From NCBI GenBank assembly GCA_032622095.1, contig CP136061.1, positions 59,727,301-59,791,300 of the forward strand: a DNA stretch of 64,000 nucleotides, read 5' to 3'. The translations under genes were made by a program, and so were the position numbers. Positions 47,529-59,910 of this stretch are shown piece by piece. Every line of letters starts with the position of its first letter. Within the stretch, counting starts at the first letter, position 1. The notes under the pieces are model-generated. The model was not told where the DNA came from. It made no database searches and was given only the letters and a program-made list of their open reading frames with translations. Source of the DNA: Siphonodentalium dalli (lineage: Eukaryota; Mollusca; Scaphopoda; Gadilida; Siphonodentaliidae).

Positions 47529-47809
47529 CAAGCATTATCATACCCCCATGATCTTACACCGTCCAAGCATATATCCCTGTGAGAATACTCTGATAGCTAT
47601 TTTAAAATTGTGTATATAGTACAAGGGTTTCAGAAAGGAACATAATAATAATATAATAATAAATAATTTTGTAGAGATGCCTTTGTATTTCAAGCTAATA
47701 TATGTTAGTAAAATGTACAATTTTCTGTTTCCAAAGTATGCGCTGAATATATTTCTCTCTCTTATGGAATAAGATTATATTTCTCTCTCTTTAATATAGA
47801 ATATATGAA

Positions 47810-48880
47810 TATTATGAATTTCTATGCTGAGATCATATTCCACCCGTTTAAAATATTGGAACTGTTTCGTTTTTTTGCATGACTGGGAAGTATATCTCTT
47901 TGCACAAACAAAGCATGGCATATATTTCGTTGTTAATACGTGTCCCTTAATATTCTATTTCACAGTAGGGGTGGTCCCAACTCGAGATTGCATTTCTTTT
48001 GGTCACTTTTGTTAGTCGACATCACAATAAACGTTGCATTGATTACCCGGAAGATATGCCATGATTGTGAATGCAAATAAAAATTGGTTCAACACATTGA
48101 TATATTTCATGTATGCAATCTCTAGATCATGCCATGAATCTAAACTCTGGCTAACGCCTGTAGAGAACATATTCCAATAGTACAAAACCTTGGAACTTTT
48201 TGAAGTTTTGATGGGGAATCTTATACAGTCGAAAAAATAACGCAGGGAATATATTTATTAGTCATTATCTGCTTAGTAACGTACTTCACTGTAGGTGAAT
48301 GTCCAATTCAAAATTGCATGCTTTTCTGTGATTTTTCTGAGCCGATATCGCAAAAAAACATTGAATTAATTACCGCGGAGAAATTCCATAATTGTAAGCG
48401 ACGCAAAGCAAAATTGCTCTCAAATTCACTTATATCGTGAAATTTAGAGTTGGGACCTTCACCTATAGTGAATTACATATTTACTAGTATAAGGAACTAT
48501 TAATAACTAAGAAATATATTCCCTGCGTTATTTTTTTCGACTTTATAAGGTTCCCTGTTAAAACTTCAAAAAGTTCCAAGGTTTTGTACTGGTGGAATAT
48601 GATCTCTTCGGGCATTAGCCAGAGTAGATATTCGTGGCATGATCTATGCAATCTCGAGTTTGGACCCTCACCTGTGAAATATACCGGGACATTATTACCG
48701 AGCAGCCCTGTTTTTTTTTTTTGTTTTTTTTTTTTGCAATGGTATAAACTTCCTTGTCAGAACCAGAAAAGTTACCATGTTTTGAACTGGGAAACTGAAA
48801 AAAAGTTACTGTGATTTGAACTGGTGGAGTAGGATCTCTACATTCGTAGCCTGGGGAGAGATTCATGCCATGATCAAGCC
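47810..48880. mobile_element. Foldback element related to E, hosting E copy 2
   Basis: Sequence outside the nested element mirrors itself: atttcacagtaggggtggtc plus ccaactcgagattgca on the left against tgcaatctcgagtttggacc plus ctcacctgtgaaat on the right. The right flank has family-E end sequence (ggcatgaatctctcc in reverse complement near 48850-48872). The left end is eroded. The exact boundary is uncertain. Confidence 0.5.
48123..48646. mobile_element. Foldback element E, copy 2, 524 bp
   Basis: The ends tagatcatgccatgaatcta and gtggcatgatcta are inverted repeats continuing inward (actctggctaacgcctgtag against gggcattagccagagtag; gttttgatggggaatcttat against ataaggttccctgttaaaac). Exact 9-bp target duplications TGCAATCTC lie at 48114-48122 and 48647-48655. 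No coding capacity. Confidence 0.87.
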
Positions 48881-50816
48881 AAATATATAACCTCCCTGGT
48901 GTCCATACTGTTCATTGCACATTTAGATGTTGAAATCAATTGGCAACACGATAGACGTATAGACGGCGAGAGTGTAACACTGGCTAATTATCTACTCATA
49001 TTGTCTCAGCGAAGACTTTACCTGTCCATTCTCTGGTATACCCATGCATACTGTACGGACTGAACATAAATTAAAATGTGATAGTAATTTGCCCTTAATT
49101 GTGTTCACGGCAAAGTGCACATGCAATATCCACTACCACGAGCCGTGTCAATGGGCGTGGTTCTGTTCTAAGTCGAGGACAATTTTGTCTTCAGAAAATC
49201 GTTCTTATATGTCTCATTTATCGAGATTTATCGGAATTGTTCATCGGTATGAAAGTAGTTTTCACTCTCGTATATTTCAAAAAGATGTTTTAAGTCGGTT
49301 AATGGACTCGCGACTGGACATTTGGAAACTAGAAGATCTCACGTGACCCTTTATACTCGATCTTCTATTTTCAGAATGTCCAATCTCTCGTCCAATTTAA
49401 CCGTGACATATTTAATAAATATAGATCATGGTTTGCAGTTTACTACATGGGTATATTGCCCAGTGGGGTGGGTATAGTTCACGACGCGAAGCGGAGTGGA
49501 CTATACACACACCCCACTGCATACTTTACTTATTGCGCGAATCAAAACTATTTTAGTAATATTTCCTTGATATTTTGTATATCTTGAAGCTGATGGAAGT
49601 TTCGGTTCTCGGTCATTGCTGGAAATAGTACGTGTGTATATTAAACACAATCGCGGTGGATTTACATCGTGTTGACAATAAACTAGTAACTACATACATC
49701 TTAATTCTGTGACAACCTGGAATTTTAGTATTTCTTAGACAAGCTTTTCAACAATGTATGTTAGCATGATTTGTCGCTTGGTATTGTGAGCAATGGTGTT
49801 GATAGCGGTTGCCCGAATGTAAATATATGCATACATGTTTTGGCGTAATTGTCCATTCAACCGTTCATAATATTTGTAAATTCAGGAACATGGCCCTCTT
49901 GTATTTCATATGGACTGTGGTTTAGATTAAACTTGGGAGTCGTACTATTTTTCGCTCAGTTTTAAATTCGCGCACCATTGGATGCACGGAAAATAGTACT
50001 GCGCGAAATTAAATACGAGTAAGGTATATGGCCGATAAACACGGGTAGACAACGATAAGAGATGCTCTATTATATTTCACCAAATAATTCAAACTTGTAT
50101 CATGCATATTGCAGTGTATAATTACTAATAAACTATCACACCAAAACAAACTGCTGAAATGCATGTTCAAAGTCCTAAAATTCATGAGAAGTAATTAGAA
50201 ATCAAGAAGAACTCGTTTGCTGAGAAAAAAGTTGATTATATATAACTTAACGATAAACGATTTAAGGGAAATATTATTGCAAGAATGTCTTGAACTCGAG
50301 TTCAATAAACCGAAACTAGTGGATTTAAGTTTTATTTTGAATGCACGAAAACTCAAATCTGTATGCAAGGTGAATTCAAAAGAATGTTGCCACTCGCAAG
50401 TTGACTTCTTTCCTGTGACAAAAAAAGTGTTCACAGTTATGATTTAGTTTCATTTGGACACGCATCAGTAAATCAATGGAAACATGTCTGTATATATATC
50501 TTGTCGAGATTGTTGTCCCTGTTTTCTACATGCGAGTTTTGGGAAAGTAGTGTGCTAAATTTAGCTCAACACTATACCATAAAGTGCACGGCTCTGGACC
50601 AATCAGAAGTTGGTTCTGGGCGATGTGAAATATATACATGTATAAGCTGACGCATATATATAGGTTGCAAATCGAATGTTATCTGGATAATGTTCTGTTG
50701 CTGAAATATAGTTGAGGGTGCATGCAATTTGGCTGTGCACTGGCATGCGTGATATCCAAGTTTCCCAAAAATACATGGGCATAGTTGACCTGGAATTGTC
50801 AAATTCAACTATAAAT
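48881..50816. other. No gene supported
   Basis: Open stretches at 49044-49346 (100 codons, plus) and 50195-50447 (both strands) carry no recognised motif, and no matching splice structure was found. One hairpin (49459-49518) is listed separately. A weak local exon cannot be excluded. Confidence 0.4.
49459..49518. repeat. Hairpin, arms about 22 bp
   Basis: cagtggggtgggtatagttc pairs with gactatacacacaccccactg around cgacgcgaagcggag, a locally GC-rich loop. Possibly a tiny foldback element. Confidence 0.6.
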
Positions 50817-50941
50817 AAAGGGGGACTGTATGTGACCATCTCCTTTTATACTCAACAGAATATATATGCAACAAATGAAAGAATTTAATTGAACCTTGAA
50901 TTCGTGCAAAATACACGCTCTGTGAACGATGCAAACAACAT
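50817..50941 (+). repeat. Dispersed repeat F, copy 4
   Basis: aaagggggactgtatgtgac, ccttttatactcaacagaat, gtgcaaaatacacgctctgt, gatgcaaacaaca: the same order as copies 1-3. It ends exactly at the terminal repeat of the next element and may resume after it at 55983. Confidence 0.6.
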
Positions 50942-53900
50942 TAGTCGGTCTCACAACTGGGCTCTTTAGGGATTATCCAACCATTTTCTGTTTGATACTG
51001 ATTCGAGAGTACTTTTCGATGAGGAATTCAGTGGTGCCAACCGATTTTTGATAAAAGGGGCCCAAAATCCATTTTTAAGGGCCTGAACCCCAATTTTGGG
51101 GTTCAGCACTTTTATCTCAAAGTTGAGCCCGCAATTAGAATTTTATTGACCTATATGCATCAGTGCCACATACAGGTATCATTTCTTATAGTTTCTGTTC
51201 CATTATTGGACGGGATTGACCTTCAAGGATCACTTGACCCTGAAAATCCAAAATGGCCAACTTCAAATTTGCAAAAATTTAGCAAAGTCAAGAATAATTA
51301 AAATTGTGCTACCAATAGAATTATTTTCAAGGATCAGCACCTTTGTGCTCCCACTCAGGAGTGCTTAACAAGGTTTTTGGATGGAATATATTGGTCGTAG
51401 AATGAAAAACAGACATTTTCCCAATAACAAAGATGTTGAGGAAATCATCAATTATAGGGTATTTGATCAGTAACCTAAAACTCCTGCAAAAAGGCTACCT
51501 AGTGATATAATTTGAATGTAGTTGTGAGTAGTTTTTCCTTTGTTATCTAGATTTCATGGGCTTTGATGTGAGATGGCTGCCAAAATGGTTAATAAATGGG
51601 ACGACATATATCACATTATCAATATAAATGAGTTCAATGTGTTATTTTCTTTAAACTTATGGGAGAACAGGATGTTTTTATGGCATTCTAATGTTGAATT
51701 GAATTATACTCAGCCCACAAGCAGGTTTATTAAATGTTGAGTTACTACAATTCGATCAATCAGTATGATTCGGTAGTCGAGCAGGTTGTGTCTTTATCGG
51801 TCCCACAGCAATTTTTATTGGCTGCACTGCCATTTTGAATAAATGTTCTACAATTTCCCTAACACTTACATTATTTTAGAACAAATAATAGCTAGCCTCG
51901 CATGATCGCCTATATTTATATGCTGATTTTGTATTTTTTTTTATGAATTTGAACATATATGTACACGTATATGTATCTTTGCCCTAAATTGTTTCTGGTT
52001 AAAATTTGGGAATTTGTAAGAAAACAAGTCATAACAAAGAACGCAGTTGCAGTAATATTAAAAGATATTGTTCTGTTCAAAACTAACAAATGCAAGTCTA
52101 TTGGTTATTGGTGTGATATCCAGTAATAAAGACTGAAAATAATCCTTCAGATTATTTTATAAGGGCTTTAGTCCAGTTATAATAAATCTACATATTAAAA
52201 ATAAGGGCTTCCATACATACAGAATATTTTCCAACTTGACAATCGTTCCTTGTGTTCAACTGAGTGAGTTCATTTGAGGTTCATGGAAACTTATTTGGCA
52301 AGCTTGATTCTAAAGTGTCTAGCTTTATGGGCTTGAAATTCAGAACGCAATCCTGTTGCATTGTGAGTTCAGAGTGAGTTAGAAGAAAAATACAAGCATC
52401 AGTTGATATGCAGACATAAATTCATACAAGACAAATCTACATTCTGCAGGTAGCCATGCTGTGCAACACTCTCTCATGTTTCAACATATCAAGGGAATAT
52501 GATCACATTACCAATGACTATTTAACGCTGTTAAATTTTGTAAAGTACATCCCATTTGAAACTGGTTTGCTGACCGAGAAAAACTTCGTTTTATGATAGC
52601 AGACTGGCCATGAGAAAAAACACATACAAGACATGGAAGTCAGTGACTAATCACAAATAGCAATCCACCATATTTTGTCAGATGTTTTTGTAGATCTGTG
52701 GATGTTGTAATGCAATATAGATCTCCATTATGTTTGCACAATTTTATTTTCATTTCATCCCTTTAAATTGACTTTTATTTTTTTATGTATGTATATGTGC
52801 CACTCCAAAAATGTCAGTAAAAGTACTGTAAACGGTTTGGTTTGATGTTATAGGCACAGGTTCTAACACTGGTTCTAACACTATGATTGTCAGGTTTTCT
52901 ATATATATATATTTTGAGACTTCCGTATATATGTGGGTACTTCATAGAATCGAAAACGGCTCCGCGGATCGAGCTCAAATTTTGTATATAAGGGTAAAGA
53001 CCCACGGGGATCATCAACGTCGCGTTTTTGACAAGCTCTGAGCACTCATTCTCCACTCCCAATCATCAAAATCACTGCAAATGGCACTCGGGGGTTAAGG
53101 CATGAACGATCTTTATATTGACCACATTTGGAGTTGTTAACCGCCTGACGCTCTTTATTGCCATCGACGTTGCTAAACGGTTATCCATGTGTACGAAACT
53201 ACGGATGCAAAACGCGAAATGCATTTATCTCGATTAAAAAGGCAGAATTAACGTGTTGTGTGATTCTTATGTCTGTCGTTCCTAGGAACGGGGGAATTTT
53301 TCAATCATACCTCTTTTAGGGACAGGTACTGCGTGTTGTGTGAAAACAAAAAATGCGTGTTGTGTGATTCTTATGTCTGTCGTTCCAAGGCACAGGGGAA
53401 ATTTTCATCGGGTCACTTTTTCCGTCCGATGTACCTTAAATCATACCTCTTTTAGGGACGGGTACTGCATGTTGTGTGATTCTTATGTCTTCTTCACCTT
53501 CATCGGGTAAAATAAGGTCTAATTGGGTAAAATATTGAAAAACCAAAAATTAAATTAATTCAAAAATCCAGTAAATTAAAAATGCACATTTAACTCATGT
53601 TATAAACAAAGAATTAATATTAACTCATTGAAAAAAAAAATTAAATTCAAAAATTAATTAAAAAAATTAAAAATTGTCATGTTTCTGACGAACGCCGCCC
53701 GTGGTGGGCTAACCTGCTAGTAATCTATGTTTGAGGAAAGTTACTATGTATTTTTCATTTGTGTTGCATTTGTCAATATTAATGGGTCCCAGGAGCCCAG
53801 ATGTCACTAGTTCAGAGCCCATTTAATATTCATGAGACGGGTGGACTGCATGTCCATAATCCTAAATAAACATGACTCTTATCAGACCAAGACGGTATTG

Positions 53901-55982
53901 TGTAGGTTTTCAACAACCGTATTAGAATTATATTTAAAAAAGACTCGACCATTATTTTCCACTGCCCTATATGTCAGGATATATTCATTTGGCAGTATTC
54001 ATCCCAAGTTTAGTGGTGATGCTAATAAATTTGCTATGATACTCAGGCAGAGCAAAGCGATCTGAACAAATCGAGGATAAGCTACTATGTGTAGAAAACA
54101 TTAAAAAACATGTATATTGTGAAATTTTTTAATGATGGCTGCTGGTTGTTACAATCTGACCCTAATTGAGATGACTATTCCTGTTGTTTACCAAACATCA
54201 GCGTACACATTATTAAATATTTTGAAATATATATGTTCTTGAATGTTTCATACAGACACTGACTTTTGCACAAATTGCTGGGATTAGCCAAACAATGCAA
54301 GAATAACCAACTTTAGGTAAAATGATGGTACTCTTTCTTAACAGAATTTCTTTGGCCTACAAACATCATAGCAATCCAGCAGTACCCATCAGCATGATAT
54401 AAAGTTAGCAGGACCACTTAACCTGGGGTGGTGTTGAAAATGAAAATATCTTTAAAATGGTAAGTTATGAGGGCTATTAGCCATTATGAAGAATTATGTT
54501 AGTGAAATTATAGACCCTCATCTTCTTCAACCTGCAAGTGCTGCAACTATCATGGCCAATCAAAACTAATATAATGTGGGACTGACAAAGGCTCATTCTA
54601 CTATTGATTGAATAGTGATGATTCCACCATTTCCTAAATCTTTTTGTGAGATGAGTTGTCCTTTTGGAAGAATTGATTACTTCTGAAATATATACTGGTA
54701 TATAGGGTCATCTCTTATCTAATTGCAACATGTTTTTACTATGCACGGATGCAATACCCATTTTAAGATTGCAAATTGTGGTTGCTGCATGAAGCAAACA
54801 GCTGGTCATTCCATTTAGTAAAAGTGTTTAGCATGTTCCATAGCTTGTTCACTTAAATCAGATCAGCTGTAAATGTTGATAACAAATTTTGAAAACCTGT
54901 TTTGTTCAATCTGAACATTTCTGTTGATTAGAGCACAATCATTACATGATTTTTGGTAAAGCACACCAATTTCCAAGGCATGTTCAAAGTCGGGAAGGGC
55001 ATATGTTGTGTGTCGGGGTCAACACATGCTCAGCAGCGATTTCCAGCTAATCCCATTGTTTGTGGTCAATAGTGCTCTAAGTCGGTCAGAGCATGCGGAT
55101 AGTTCTTTACTAGAATAAATCTAGTCTTCGACTCAATTGATTCTGGTAAAGAACTATGCTCTATAACCCTTACTTATTAAAATAAATTTCAAACTAAAAT
55201 GCAATTCAACATTAGAATACCATAAAAGACATAATGTTCTCCTGTTAGCTATAGTTTAAATGAAATGACATATTGCACTCATTTACAATGATATAAATGT
55301 GATATATGTCACCCCATCTATAGCCATTTTGGCAGCCATCTCATATCAAAGACAGTGAAATCAATATAAAAAGGATGAACTACTCAGAAATACATTTATT
55401 TATTCATATCATATCATTAGCTACCCTTGTTTGCACTGTGTTTGCACTACTACTACTACTCAAATTTATGATTTCATCAACATCTTGGTTATTGAGAAAA
55501 TGCCAGTTTTTCATTCTACGGCCAATACATTCCATCCAAAACCTTGTTGAACACTCATGAGTGGAAGCACAAGGGTGCTGATACTTTAAAGATTAAAAAA
55601 AATCTATACATTGCACTATTTTAATTATTCTTGACTTTGCTAAATTTTTGCTAATTTTGAAGTCGGCCATTTTGGATTTTCAGGGTCAAGAGCTTCTTGA
55701 AGGTCAATCCCGTCCAATAATGGTACAGAACATATCATAAATGATACCTGTATGTGGCACTGATGCATATAGGTCAATAGCATTCTAATTGGGGGCTCGA
55801 CTTTGAGATAAAAGTGCTGAACCCCAAAATTGGGGTTCAGGCCCTTAAAAATGAATTTTGGGCCCCTTTTTATCAAAAATCGGTTGGCACCACTGAATTC
55901 CTCATCGAAAAGTACTCTAGAATCAGTATCAAACAGAAAGTGGTTGGATATTCCATAAAGAGCCCAGTTGTGAGACAGACTA
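50942..55982. mobile_element. 5-kb element with long terminal inverted repeats
   Basis: The left end TAGTCGGTCTCACAACTGGG and the right end cccagttgtgagacagacta are inverted. Similarity continues for several hundred bases (ttctgtttgatactgattcg, caaccgatttttgataaaag, ggccaacttcaaatttgcaa, gagatggctgccaaaatgg), to about 51620 and 55250. CAT flanks both ends and could be a 3-bp target duplication. The interior holds a Helitron-like insertion (52898-53720) and otherwise no recognised gene; short open frames (53832-54065, 55375-55560) lack motifs. The class is unknown; such long inverted repeats also occur in Polintons, but none of their genes is present. Confidence 0.7.
52898..53720 (+). mobile_element. 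Nonautonomous Helitron-like element
   Basis: The candidate 5' end is TCTATATATATATATTTTGA. The 3' end is a short hairpin (GCCCGTGGTGGGC) followed by TAACCTGCTAG at 53720 and then T, the Helitron terminus pattern (hairpin, about 10 bases, CTRR, insertion before T). The interior contains about three imperfect tandem copies of gcgtgttgtgtgattcttat plus gtctgtcgttcc (53250-53490). The 5' boundary is less certain because the preceding base is T rather than the usual A. No Rep or helicase is encoded. Confidence 0.65.
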
Positions 55983-56237
55983 CATGGTAAGAATTAATGA
56001 AAATGAGTTTATATGGCTCGGTCGCGAACCGAAACGGCTATATATATAACATTGGAATGACCGGAAACGTTTGTGGGTGTCAATTTTTTTTTTATATAAA
56101 AGCACAACATTTATAAATATTTACAGGAAAATGTGGTCACAATCTGCATTCAGTTATATATTTAATTATATTCACATTATAGTCGAAAGCTTTTGATTGC
56201 GTCTGCAATGTACATCTAAAAATGGTAACATATATAG

Positions 56238-57062
56238 ATAATCACGGGGGGGGGGTCCGTATAATTCGGCCTTAATATGATAAATTAACCGGCCATGTGA
56301 ATGATAATCCGGCCTTATAAACAATAATTATGTTAGGTTGAAGCAGATAACAACTACTTTAAAATCACATTATATCTGAAAAACATGATGAACGACGAGG
56401 TACGTGTACATATTTTACATATCTACAACATGTTCGTGATATTCCGCTGGCATTGATATTTTATAAGCGTTGTTTATCACGATTTTAACTAATCGTGTAA
56501 AAAATACCATATCAATTCCATTTTTTTCCGAACAAATGGTTTAACTCGAATAAATTATCGACGTCAATAGACGGCATGGGGTATTATCCAACGATTCGGC
56601 CCTACACTAGTTTATTTCATGAAACTAGTGCTTTATACGTTTTCTGGAGTTATTCACACACGTGGATACATTGGATGTGGCTAAAACGGTCATGCTAGAT
56701 AGATAAGGCGGCCACCATGGTAAATCTATCGTTATCTATCGAGTTTAGCCGCTTTATCCACATCCAATGTACCCATGTGCATGAATAACTCGAGAAAAGG
56801 CGTATACCGCACTATTTAATGAAATAAACAATGTAATCATTGTTTAATACCCCATGCCTTCTATTGGCTTCCAAATTTATTCGAGTTAAACCATTTGTCC
56901 GAAAAAAAATGGAACTGATATGGTATTTTTCACATGATTTGCTAAAACAGTGATAAACAACGCTTATAAAAAATCAATGCCAGCGGAATATCACGAACAT
57001 GTTGTTGGTATGTAAATTATGCAAGGCCGAATTATACGGATAGCAACCCATCCCGTGATAAT
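56238..57062. mobile_element. 0.8-kb foldback element
   Basis: The ends ataatcacggg and cccgtgataat, and just inside tccgtataattcggcc and ggccgaattatacgga, are inverted. The arms stay similar to the centre near 56715 (tttataagcgttgtttatca / tgataaacaacgcttataaa; ttggatgtggctaaa / ccgctttatccacatccaa). No coding content. Confidence 0.8.
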
Positions 57063-57471
57063 ACCCGAGTTCAGATACGAGAACTTCCAATTAGGTTATA
57101 TAAGTTCGTTGAAATTATAATGTTTATGACGATAGATAGCATTCCACTATTACTGATAATTTCTGAGTATCAATTCAATTAAAGAAAAGTACGCAATTCA
57201 TGTACTAGTACTTCTTTTCACTGGTTTTGGCTGGAAAGACCAAACATCACAGTAATGCAGTCCAGTGATAGATGAACACGCAGATACTGTACGTTGTATT
57301 GTCGCGGTCGCAACATAATGTATGTTTGAAGTTTAAATGTCAATCGTGAAGTGTCTAAACAGCTTCCGTTAATAAATAGCAACAACGTTCATGGTTATAG
57401 TATTTTCAGAACTAAATGTCGCTAATATATCAACACAAACGTCAAAATGGAACGCTTCAACAGAAAGTTCG
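57063..57471. other. Downstream flank of the minus-strand repeat-helix gene
   Basis: Probably includes the 3' untranslated region of the minus-strand gene that ends at 57472. No canonical polyadenylation hexamer was confidently located on the minus strand here. Confidence 0.3.
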
Positions 57472-57629
57472 TTAGCATCTCGTGTTTCTCTTTGATGTCG
57501 TTCTTTTAAACAGACGGCGAAGGAACCCACGGCTTTTCTTTTTAGAAACAGTCTCTTGTCCGTCACCCACCTCTCCTGTGCGAATTTTTTCAGACTTTGG
57601 TCGTGGCAGGTTTTCCACATCGATATTGT
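57472..57629 (-). CDS. Repeat-helix gene, coding exon 6 (C terminus)
   Basis: Follows acceptor ttctcgtttcag and joins in phase to exon 5 (g|ac gives Asp). It encodes NIDVENLPRPKSEKIRTGEV, a Lys/Arg-rich end (KKKSRGFLRRLFKRTT) and a TAA stop at 57472-57474. The basic tail could serve nuclear targeting or membrane or nucleic-acid contact; nothing decides between these. Confidence 0.78.
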
Positions 57630-58291
57630 CTGAAACGAGAATTTCTATTATGAGCAAAGATGCTCTTGTAGTCAAGATATATGATTTGCACCATATTTGG
57701 ATTTGATTTGTCAACGTGTGACCCAAGGGCAACCCAATTCCCGTATAACCTCGAAAATAATCTAACATGAGAGATTTCAGTCTAAATTTTTATTTAAATT
57801 AAGTAGATAAATATTTCATTCTTGATCAAAACAAAAATATGATTTTTAACTTACAATAATATTGATTGAAAAAATAAACTGATCAGAGCAATCTCAATTA
57901 AAAATTTCCAGTCTGAATTTGTTAACTGAAGTTTAAAACATGTTAAATCACAAACCAAAAACCTGGTCTCACAGTCCTGTCTTTTTTCAATCGGTTTTGC
58001 GTGTGTGGGCAATAGCACAAATAACAGACAATCTAAATATTACGCATGAATGTAATACACCATCATGTGGTTATTATCAATACATCATGTCATTGATATT
58101 TCTGTACTAGCACCAAAATAAAGACATGCAGACATGAAATTCCAAATATATATACCCATATAACAAGGCATGCGAATCTGAATTTGTTCTATCGATTTTT
58201 CCATTCCGAAAGCTTTGGTTTCTAGGATAATCTAACAGAACAATACATGTAAGTTATTGAAACTTTAATGATGCTGTTGGCCGACACTTAC

Positions 58292-58411
58292 CGCCTACGA
58301 AATCGGGTGCTAGGAAAGTGGAGATCTGATCTGCAACATCCTCGCGTTCTCGATCCATCTTCCTCAACCTTCGAGACGTTTCCAGGCTGGTCACATTAGT
58401 GTCACTCAAAC
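58292..58411 (-). CDS. Repeat-helix gene, coding exon 5
   Basis: 120 bases between acceptor tttcatatcag and donor ggcg|gtaagt, entered and left in phase 1. It reads LSDTNVTSLETSRRLRKMDR then EREDVADQISTFLAPDFVG. Charged and helical in look; no domain is recognised. Confidence 0.8.
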
Positions 58412-58524
58412 CTGATATGAAAAATATGCTAAGGTTATAGCCTGGCAATCAATTTTGATGACTCCTCCAACATGACCCCTCCCTTATACGCATGCATGCA
58501 TATTGGCACAGCTCGCCCCAAACT

Positions 58525-58808
58525 CAGAGTCAGTGCCCAGTGACGAAATTTGATACCTAGGGATATTTTTGTTGGGGGAGTGTTTTCGACGGGTCAAATC
58601 GTGACCCCGACCTGACCTTGACCTCAAAAAGGGTAAATTCAAGGTCAAATCGGGTAAAACGGACGGATTTCGACGAAATTTTATACCATGGGGTGCTTTT
58701 GTCCGGGGAGTGTTTTGGACTGGTCAAATCGTTACCCCGACCCGACCTTGACCTTCAAAATGGTCAATTCAAGGCCAAAGCCCGGACGAAGTCGGGGTCA
58801 GCTGCTAG
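58525..58808 (+). mobile_element. Helitron-like 3' end fragment
   Basis: Two imperfect repeats of gtgttttcgacgggtcaaat / gtgttttggactggtcaaat and cccgaccttgacct lead to a hairpin CCCGGACGAAGTCGGGG, then TCAGCTGCTAG (ending 58808) followed by T. This is the same terminus logic (CTGCTAG after a GC hairpin) as at 53720. Immediately downstream tctatatatattagag resembles a Helitron 5' end, so a second copy may start there. It sits in an intron of the minus-strand gene. Confidence 0.6.
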
Positions 58809-59322
58809 TCTATATATATTAGAGATAAAGGTGATGGATAAATATAATTTCGTGGATGTTTCATTCACAAACACACCAAAATATACCTACATATATACAA
58901 CAAAGGAGCAGAAGCTGTAGAAATGGAAAGCGGGCAAACAATTTCTGTTTGCTTCGTTTTGTTATGTTTAGCATTTTGTTTGTTAGTTAAAAATATACTA
59001 ACATCCCCGGAAAACAGGTTGTTTCTGTTTAGTTGTCCCGACTAACAATCGGACAACCATAAATATCATGCTCTGCTAGAAAAATATAAAATAAAACCAC
59101 CAAAAAAAAAACAAACATGCAAACTTCTTACAGCTTTGCTGTAGGTGGTATTAACGTTTATATTATTATGTAAAATATTTGTTTTGTTTAAATAAATTGT
59201 CATTACCTAAATGATTTGGACCCAACATTAAGGTACAGCCTATATTTTATTGGGTCCACATTCACAGAAAATGACAATTCAATGTATTAATGTGTAACAA
59301 TCATATTGATACTGGTCGTTAC

Positions 59323-59443
59323 CTTTCTTTGGTATTTGTGGAGATTTTAATAACCAAGCCTGCCATGATAAATTATTGAAAGTTGAGCTCATTGTGTAAC
59401 TTTTGTTGTTGTACTGCTTCCTGTTGTGAATGCCACGGTCAAC
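59323..59443 (-). CDS. Repeat-helix gene, coding exon 4
   Basis: 121 bases between acceptor tatatatttcag and donor aagaaag|gtaacg, entered in phase 0 and left in phase 1. It reads VDRGIHNRKQYNNKSYTMSS then TFNNLSWQAWLLKSPQIPKK. The domain is not recognised. A partial second copy of this exon lies about 550 bases upstream in the adjoining intron (59911-59972). Confidence 0.82.
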
Positions 59444-59747
59444 CTGAAATATATAGACTATCTCTGAGAATTGGTATTATTTCGTGGGGTCGAGTACAAT
59501 TGTTCACCCAAACTATACTATATAAAGTTTAACTTAACCTTCCAGTGCGAACATGTGCACATGATAATTAATATGTATTCTGAGTGGTACATGTACATAT
59601 ATATGCACAGTATTTAACTTTACCACCTTGAGATCAATTCCAAACAGTGATCAGATCATCAGATACGTGCATGTAGATTTAATTCGATTACAAAGTCTGG
59701 GTTGATTTTAACAGTGAACCCACCGGAAGAAAAAAAACTCAATTTAC

Positions 59748-59803
59748 CTTGGCGTAGGATCTTGCATCACCTTCGTATTCTTTGTTGACCAACACCCACT
59801 CAG
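59748..59803 (-). CDS. Repeat-helix gene, coding exon 3
   Basis: A 56-base exon between acceptor attacgttttcag and donor gccaag|gtaaat. Its two leading bases complete the codon opened by exon 2 (g|ct, Ala), and it ends in phase 0. It reads EWVLVNKEYEGDARSYAK. The phase agreement on both sides supports it despite its small size. Confidence 0.82.
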
Positions 59804-59910
59804 CTGAAAACGTAATATAGTATGATTGAGTGTACGTATAAGTCTGGTAAAATGGTCCTGCTAAATTTCTATGCTGTTTCGAGTCCCGCTGTTAGCTAGT
59901 GGAGCAAAAG

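Noticed and set aside
49044-49346. 100-codon plus-strand open frame with several Cys and His
   Set aside because: No recognisable domain and no consistent splice sites or repeats; it could be chance in 64 kb. Transcript data would decide.
50195-50447. Overlapping open frames of 76-79 codons on both strands
   Set aside because: No motif on either strand and no splice context; overlapping frames on both strands suggest chance.
50942-55982. Polinton (Maverick) assignment
   Set aside because: Long inverted ends would fit, but the length is 5 kb rather than 15-20 kb and none of the expected genes (polymerase B, integrase, ATPase) is readable.
58618-58920. 100-codon plus-strand frame
   Set aside because: Spans a Helitron 3' end and its flank; composition follows the ccttgacc repeats.
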